Source: Lepidurus packardi (taxonomy: Eukaryota; Arthropoda; Branchiopoda; Notostraca; Triopsidae). Taken from it: a DNA stretch of 64,000 nt. The notes under the pieces are model-generated. The model was given only the letters and a program-made list of their open reading frames with translations, was not told the origin of the DNA and ran no database searches. The DNA lies in assembly GCA_023053545.1 (NCBI GenBank), contig JAKZAN010000004.1, forward strand, positions 2,356,001 to 2,420,000. The letters run 5' to 3'. Shown one piece after another: positions 57,817 to 64,000 of the stretch. Position numbers and translations under genes: made by a program. How positions within the stretch are numbered: the stretch's first letter is position 1; every line of letters begins with the position of its first letter.

Positions 57817-59402
57817 CTAAACTTTACCAGTTGTTTGATCAATCCAGCTCAGGTAATTCGTCAGTTTGGTGTAAACTCCAGGATACGTGGCTCTTCCGCA
57901 GCCAGTTCCCCAGCTAACTAGCCCAATCAAGTACGTGTTCGTTCCATTTTGCCAATTGACAGGGCCACCAGTATCACCCTACGAAGAAGAAGGGCAAATC
58001 ATGAAATGCCTTACAAAACAAGAAACTTCCCAAATTACTTGGCAAGAATCGATGCCAGCTTGGCGGTACATGCAAAACATGTTATCCGTGATTTGATTAA
58101 TAGAATACAGGTACGGGGTCGTTGAGCACTGAGTTCGGTTCAAAATAGGGACAGTCATTTCCAAGAGCTTACTTGAACTAGTGCCGCTTTCGCTGGTAGC
58201 ACCCCAACCTAGCAAAACAAACAGTTATTGTATCATTTTGTGCTTAACGAGCGCCGGTTAAAGGTTGCGGGTACTAGAGGCAGTTGCTCAGCGCGCCAAA
58301 CTGACAGGGACGCTAACTGTACTCGGATTTGTTTCTTTTGGGCAAAAAGGCGCCATGCTTAGGGCAACCACCCAGGGCGCGAGTAACGCTCTGCCCGTAC
58401 TGACTGTAATATATCTTAGATTTGTTTACCGGTCACGGTAGCATTCTGTCCGGTAAAATTCGTTGTGGTAAACTTGTAAGGCAGACAAATGGGCTGGATG
58501 GCAGCACTCAAAGGTGCCGGCTTAATCAGTCTTAATAGTGCAATGTCGTTATCGAAGGTGTATTGGTCAAACTTCTGATGGATCGTGACGGTGGCATTTG
58601 TTACCTGTTATGCATTTCGTAAAAACAAACTATATACATATCTTTTTAAGAGATGACGAGTTATACGTACATGAAGGGCAGTTACTCTGATGTCATTAAT
58701 TCCCAGGAAGACATCGACTCTCTTTGCAGACTTGACGCAGCGAGCAGCTGAAACGACCCAGTTCTCGCTGATCACACTGCCTCCACAACTCGTAGCATTG
58801 TCTATTAACAAATAGGCCATCCAGGGCCAGCTTTTCAGGGTTGATTCTTGGCCACCTAGGATGCGAGGCTGTCAAGATAGTCAAGTTAATTGTGAGTTGA
58901 GAGCGAAGCATTGAAAAGTACTGAAATTGTTGAATTTCCTTTGATGCCGCAGGTACAGGCGGCGGACGGGACAACAGCACTATCACACCCAAATTGTCGC
59001 AAGTAAGAGACCATGCGACTGAAAGCTAAAAATACAAACAAACAGTGTAATGGTTGTTCTGGGAAGTATGAAACTTGAAAATGTAATTGAAAGTCAGTCG
59101 AGTAAGGACTTACGAGAGAGTACTGCGCGCTCCCAGAGGCTCACGTCCGTTTTCGTGGGCTCTACGGGGTTTCGTTCGGAACTCTAGCGTTTGAATTTAT
59201 TTGAGACATTTTCCAGTAAGTACACTATAAGGAACTGTGGTTGACTTACGTGTTGCTGTTGGCTCAGTAGGAATGCGAGCAAACCGGGTTCTACTGTGAT
59301 GGGCCCAACACCGTCAGCATCGTCACCGATTGGGTTGACCGCGGAAGCGAAGGCAAAAATCCCAAACAGGGCTACCAACACCACGGAAAACTTGGAACTC
59401 AT
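57817..59402 (-). CDS. Serine protease homolog, trypsin family, predicted inactive (7 exons)
   Basis: Minus-strand exons are 59402-59250, 59183-59114, 59025-58922, 58868-58671, 58604-58430, 58208-58039 and 57978-57817, giving 343 aa with closing phases. A signal peptide and a pro-region with CTCGIKG precede the activation-like PRILGGQ. In the S1 domain the His motif reads SAARC (Arg for His), Asp is kept (DNDIALLRL), and the Ser motif is DSCQGDTGGP (Thr for Ser). With two of three triad residues changed it should be a non-catalytic homolog, yet the frame, splice sites and TATA box (59461) are intact. Exons 3-6 have the same lengths as in the 63-kb paralog (104, 198, 175, 170). Confidence 0.93.
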
Positions 59403-59460
59403 TACGTTTACGTTTTAGTTGAGTCCGAAGGAATGAATTTTCTTCCCTCCCGGCGGTCGC

Positions 59461-59467
59461 ATTTATA
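59461..59467 (-). promoter_or_regulatory. TATA box of the protease homolog
   Basis: TATAAAT on the minus strand, about 60 bp before the ATG, with a TCATTC initiator about 30 bp downstream. Confidence 0.7.
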
Positions 59468-60640
59468 TTTTTCTTGACTAGAGCGAAGAGCCGCGTCTGA
59501 TTTCAGTTCAGGAAGACTATGGCAACTTGAAAGGCTTCTCACTAGAAAAAAAAATAAACTTTATGAAATACGACAGATGGTGATGAGGGAGAACGGCTTA
59601 TTTGTGGTTGTAAACTTAATGATTCTTCCATAGAAATTATTTGTTCACGTCTTCAGCTTGTCGCTTGTAAAAGGAAGTCTGCAATTTGGAAGTAATAAGA
59701 TGCGTCATAGGACCTTCGTTCAAGGATCTAGCAAGCTACAGTTAATTGTATAACTTTATTGACGTAACCTAATTTGAAAGAAGATATGTAACTTCATGTT
59801 GTGAAATAAGATAGACACACACGGTACACATGTTGCTTCATTTAAAAAAACAGTTGTTGCTTTTAACATAATTAGATTCCTTGGTTAGCATAGCAAGCAA
59901 TAGCACGCATGCTAAACTCGAAATAAAAAAACATTGATCCTGGAACTAGAAATTTGTAAATGAAATGTATGTCGTAATTTCGTTCCGAAGTCAAAGCTAC
60001 TCGTGCTTGTAGTAAGATCGGATAGGGAGCTGTAAATTTGTTAATTATAACGCCGTTACCGTCTCGTTTATTAATAATTAGGCAAATTTACATAATTCAG
60101 TTTTCTTCAAATAACGTTTTTGTATTGTCAACCTCAATCTTCATTATTGGTCTGCGAGTTATGGTTGCGTTACAAGTTGTCTGCAAAATTGTTAACCCAA
60201 CCCTCCAAATAAATATATTGAAGGTTTAAAGCCTTGAAATCCGCCCGCAAGGCTTTCTTCTTCTTTGTGTTGTTGTTGATCTGTTTTTAGTCATAACTGT
60301 GCCATCTAACGGGTACATTATCGACTATTTCTGACCATTTAATATTTCTGACTTTTTTTTTATAAAGGTTTTTTATTATTCTGAAGTCTATTCAACTCCG
60401 GTTGACTTTGCTCCGAACACGAATTTACACTATTATATTGGGATGGGCGTGCTTAGGAAAGTGCATGTTAAAGAAAGGTGATAGAATTTAGACCTTCACC
60501 GAACATTTAAATAATATCCACTAGACCTGTAACTCTTATGTAATCAACTGAAAATGACTGGGCTAAAAATTGCTTGTATTCTGTAAGATTGCCAAAGCCA
60601 GTACGTTCTCGAGCTTAAATTCGATTCCCTATTTTATCAT
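59468..60640. other. Unassigned intergenic region
   Basis: AT-rich; no gene was recognised. The frame 60038-60229 has no family features. Confidence 0.4.
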
Positions 60641-61320
60641 TTTATTCTTTAGTAATTTCCCGTTCAAATGAGTGGTACAAGCATTCCATAATCTTGTGTT
60701 CCACCGTATCGTCCTTCTCTCCACACCTATCACACGAGCTATTTCTTTTTAGATTAAATCTGTACATCCATGATCCTGTTTTCCCTTTTTAACCAGGGTG
60801 CTGTCCTGATGTTTGGAGGGAATTGTACACAATTTTAAGATTCGTTAGAATCTCAAAACTCCTTCAAATACTATGAAGCCATGTTCAAGCTTTGATCTTA
60901 TTAGTCCTTGATAGAGGGTTTTCATAACTTATTGGCTACTCCCCCAACTGGTCCCTGCTAGTCTACTGAGCATCCCCATCTTCCAAATGTTCTGAGAAGG
61001 ACAAAGACTTGCTAAAAGTTATCCACCAAAATTGGACCGACTTCACTCTCGTTATCTCCGTCCCATTGATCTTTCATTTCCATCTACTTTCTAATTTTCC
61101 TTATCGCGTGATGACCATGTAATTTGATTTCTCAGTGGAAATTTTGGAGCCATTTTTACCACACCAAGAGTTAACATCCCCGAGAATTGTATTAGCCTTT
61201 CCCATTGCTATATCTACACTAATCCCTGTAACCCATAGTGCCATATCGTCTGCAAATATCGATATGTTTCCGTGTCCTAATTTACCTGACAGGTCTATGA
61301 AAAATCTATGAATTTTGATT
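60641..61320 (-). mobile_element. Non-LTR retrotransposon remnant (reverse-transcriptase 3' part)
   Basis: On the minus strand, ISIFADDMALWVTG carries the FADD catalytic box of the reverse transcriptase. GDVNSWCGKNGSKIS and EKSNYMVIT follow in the usual order. A C-terminal Cys/His motif (SCDRCGEKDDTVEHKIMEC) lies near 60660-60740. The frame is interrupted and the 5' portion is missing. The motif set fits Jockey/I/R1-like elements. It lies between two tandem protease genes. Confidence 0.75.
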
Positions 61321-61595
61321 TGTTTTGTTTCTTTAATGTGATTGACTATTCCGTTTTCTCGACAATGTGTTCTCTGTTACTACAGTATTGCTTTACATAT
61401 TCGGATCAAGAACTACGTATTTACTTAATTAAACTCAAGCTATTGGTAATTTATAGTTGAGTGAAATCCGGACTGATTTTCAAACTTGAAGCCAAAGAAT
61501 AGATTGGTATATGTTCTCTTCATGCGTTGCAGAATGATTGGCCTAACGAGTTAAATTGAGGTTAATTAATGTTTTAGTCAAAGAAAAGAGTTTTG

Positions 61596-63451
61596 TTAAA
61601 CCATAGTTGTACCTGTTGTTTGATCAATCCAGTTTAGGAAATTCGTCAGTTTCGTGTACACTCCAGGACTGTTGAGTTTTCCGCAGCCAACTCCAAAGCT
61701 AACTACCCCAATCAAGTGCGTTTTGCCTGAATTTTCCCAATTCACAGGACCACCAGAATCTCCCTAACAAAGAGCAAATTCCTCATTTAAAAAGAACCGC
61801 TTTCAAAGTTTCTTAAAATTACTTGACAACTATCTACTCCCGGTTGACTGTACATGCAGAACATGTTCTTCGTGACTTCGCTTAAAGTTAGCGTGTAGGG
61901 AGAATTTGTACACTGGACTTGATTCAGCACTGGCATTGAAACTTTCAAAAGTTTACTTGAAGCTGGACCGTCTTCTTGGGTTGCCCCCCAACCTATACAG
62001 TTCAAAGTTAATTTAGTTATAATTCTCGTAGTCATAAATGAATAGCAAGTCATTACCGGTCACGGTAGCTGTTTGTCCTGCAAAATCAGTAGAGGAGTAC
62101 TTGTAAGGTAGACATATCGGCTGGATGGACGAACTCAAAGGCGCCGGGGTTTTCAGTCGAATCAATGCAATGTCCGTATCGAGGCTACTATCATTGTATT
62201 GCGGATGCATCGTGATGGTTCCTTCTGACATCTATGTAAGATACACGCAATTTTATTCCTCAGCTGGCTTCTTTCCTTTCTTTTAAGGCTCCCGCATAGC
62301 ATAGCTTGTTAGACTCAAGCTACCTCAAGATGTCGCGTCGTATTTTGTTTAGGTGTACATAAACGCGCATTGCTTCTGCACTGAACGGTTAACAGGCTAA
62401 TTTTATAACGTCTGCTTAATTTGCATGAAATTTTTCTTAAGAAATACAATAACATAATGTTTCCCAACTCGCAAATTTGCTTTTTTACCTCACAGGATAA
62501 AAAAAGTAATTTTCGTTTTTAAAATTTTGAAAGGCAACCATAAGAACAAAAAGACTGTCGTGCCTTCCGTGTAGGTATCACCTAAATTATTGTCAATTTT
62601 GTTGGTTAAACCTCGGGTAAGTTTTACTTAGAGTGCTTTTGCGCTCCCCATGCTATCGTGGCATAGGTAGCTTTATATAAATATTCGGAAGCCTTAAGGA
62701 AGATGGCGTGACGTTACATGAATAGGCTTATCTGTAAGGTCGAGAATCCCCAGAGACACAACTACGGTTTTTTTCCCTTTGAGGCAATGAGCTGCTGTGA
62801 CGACCCAGTTCTCACTGATCAAGCTGCCTCCGCATTCAAAGCCATTATCTATCAGCAAATAGGCTTGCCATGGCCATTCTTTGGCAGTAGCTGGTTGGCC
62901 TCCCAATATTCGACTCTGTCAATAAAGGAATAAATCAGCAACCACCTATACCGAGTTGAAAGTAATTAGAATTTACAGGTCCTTTAACTCCGCAGCTACA
63001 TGTTGTAGATGGAGCAGGGGTGGGATTGGTAGTACTGCTACACAAGAATTGCCTCATGTACGAGGTCATCCGGCTGAAAGCTAAAAGCAAGAAAAAGAAT
63101 TTGTTTTGAATTTATCGTCAAAAACTAGACATGGTTCTTTAAAATCTAAACTAATGAAAGGCTCACGCGAGAGTACTCGATCCCACACACCAGCTTCCTC
63201 TGGGGACTCTGATGCTACGCGTGCTTCCCATTTCTAAAGTAAGTTCAAAGCAATGAAAATGTGTATTGAATAAGTTGTAAATGACAGTTGATTATCGAGT
63301 AACTTACGCTCTGGTGAGAGAGGAGGATCTGCAGTAACGCTGGCGATACCGCCAGGGGTCCGATTTCAGCAGTGTGGTTGTTGCTTCCCGCCGAAGCTAG
63401 AACTACCAACCCTGCTAGGGCTACCAAGACCCACAATAACTTCGAATGCAT
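61596..63451 (-). CDS. Trypsin-like serine protease, secreted zymogen (7 exons)
   Basis: Minus-strand exons are 63451-63308, 63233-63167, 63080-62977, 62915-62718, 62231-62057, 61992-61823 and 61763-61596, giving 341 aa with closing phases. The signal peptide is [21 protein letters not shown] pro-region has the Cys pair CSCGVKG and ends SR/ILGGQ, the activation cleavage site. The S1 domain keeps the whole triad: [14 protein letters not shown] and DSCQGDSGGP. Asp six residues before the Ser (VDSCQGDSGG) predicts cleavage after Lys/Arg. Digestive or other extracellular role is inferred. The last codons (GTTMV) could instead be intron if CAG/GTACAA is used as a donor, with a further exon downstream. 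Confidence 0.94.
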
Positions 63452-63504
63452 CGCGTTGACGTTCAAGATGGATGACTGAAGAGCCTTTTACTTTCAAGAG
63501 GGGC

Positions 63505-63511
63505 ATATATA
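63505..63511 (-). promoter_or_regulatory. TATA box of the trypsin gene
   Basis: TATATAT on the minus strand, followed about 30 bp downstream by a TCAGTC initiator (63474-63479). Confidence 0.8.
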
Positions 63512-64000
63512 CGAAGAAGCTAGATGAGTTTAAGCCAGGTAACTGTCGGTTACTTGTAAGGATTTTCACTGGAAAAGATCCTTTATTAAATCTACAGGTG
63601 GTACTTGCACTGGATGAGAGTGAAGTTCGTGTTTGCTGTTGATACTTTAACTGCTCGTAATTACAGATAATAAAGGCCTCTTCCTAGTACTTTTTCAGTA
63701 ATGTCTCCAATTGTAAAGCTATGGAAAGCGTATTACAAGCCTTTTAATCATTTCCTTATTGAATTCTTCCAAGGATCTAGTTCACATAGGCACTTGTAGA
63801 ACTCTTAATTGGTGTGACCCAATTTAAGCAACTTCTGTACCACACGTGACGTAAGTTGGCTTTTGTGGAATGAAATGACGCAAGCCAATATAAACCCCAA
63901 GTTAATCGCAGCAAGATTTTCTTTGATCACGCAATGAAAGAAATACATGTGTGTAGGATTTTGATAGGGGTATGTATCTGAACCAAACAAACTCAAAAAA
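63512..64000. other. Upstream region of the trypsin gene
   Basis: No further gene was recognised to the end of the window. Confidence 0.4.

Overview
The window is nuclear DNA of an arthropod, most probably a branchiopod crustacean such as Daphnia. The reasons are split genes with many 55-70 bp GT-AG introns, RR-1 chitin-binding cuticle genes, arthropod-type chemoreceptors (a gustatory-type and an ionotropic-type receptor), TTAGG repeats, and a dense load of DNA-transposon remnants. No prokaryotic, organellar or viral segment was recognised. The species is an inference.

Layout. 0.5-3.9 kb: a Mutator-like (MULE) transposase reading frame with an OTU/vertnin-like N-terminus, zinc fingers and a DDE core, followed by terminal repeat sequence. 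6.2-9.8 kb: a tandem cuticle cluster of two intact two-exon genes and one truncated copy. 10.3-12.7 kb: palindromic and other repeats plus a gustatory-receptor remnant. 13.3-14.8 kb (minus): a three-exon gustatory-receptor-like gene with one in-frame TAG. 17.2-19.5 kb: an 8-exon SLC36/PAT-type amino-acid transporter. 20.1-21.2 kb: a 4-exon GDP-L-fucose synthase. 21.5-23.7 kb (minus): an 8-exon ARHGAP1/RhoGAP68F-like gene. 24.2-36.9 kb: a 23-exon SBF/MTMR5-13 gene (1981 aa when spliced) whose introns carry Tigger-like and other transposons. It shares a 514-bp divergent promoter interval with the RhoGAP gene.

37-46 kb: an 11-exon ionotropic receptor gene (minus) between two decayed receptor copies, one of them split by nested transposons. 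46.2-48.4 kb: an orphan secretory first exon and a fourth cuticle gene with four exons. 49.4-55.4 kb: a transposon-rich block holding an element with a perfect 8-bp target duplication, a hAT-like element with a second element inserted in it, a Myb/SANT-like gene, and a long inverted repeat with minisatellite arms. 55.6-63.5 kb (minus): three tandem trypsin-family genes. The most upstream one (63 kb) keeps the full triad, the middle one (59 kb) is a predicted inactive homolog (His to Arg, Ser to Thr), and the last is a broken 5' half. A non-LTR reverse-transcriptase remnant lies between the first two.

The complete gene models were rebuilt by hand from splice sites, and exon phases close in frame in every complete model. 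The host genes are cuticle structure, chemoreception, nutrient transport, GDP-fucose synthesis, Rho/Rab control and digestion or proteolysis; they do not form a single pathway. The most unusual material is the MULE with its palindromic TTAGG-bearing relatives, the double-substituted protease homolog, the GC-AG intron in the SBF gene, and several transposons whose ends can be fixed to the base.
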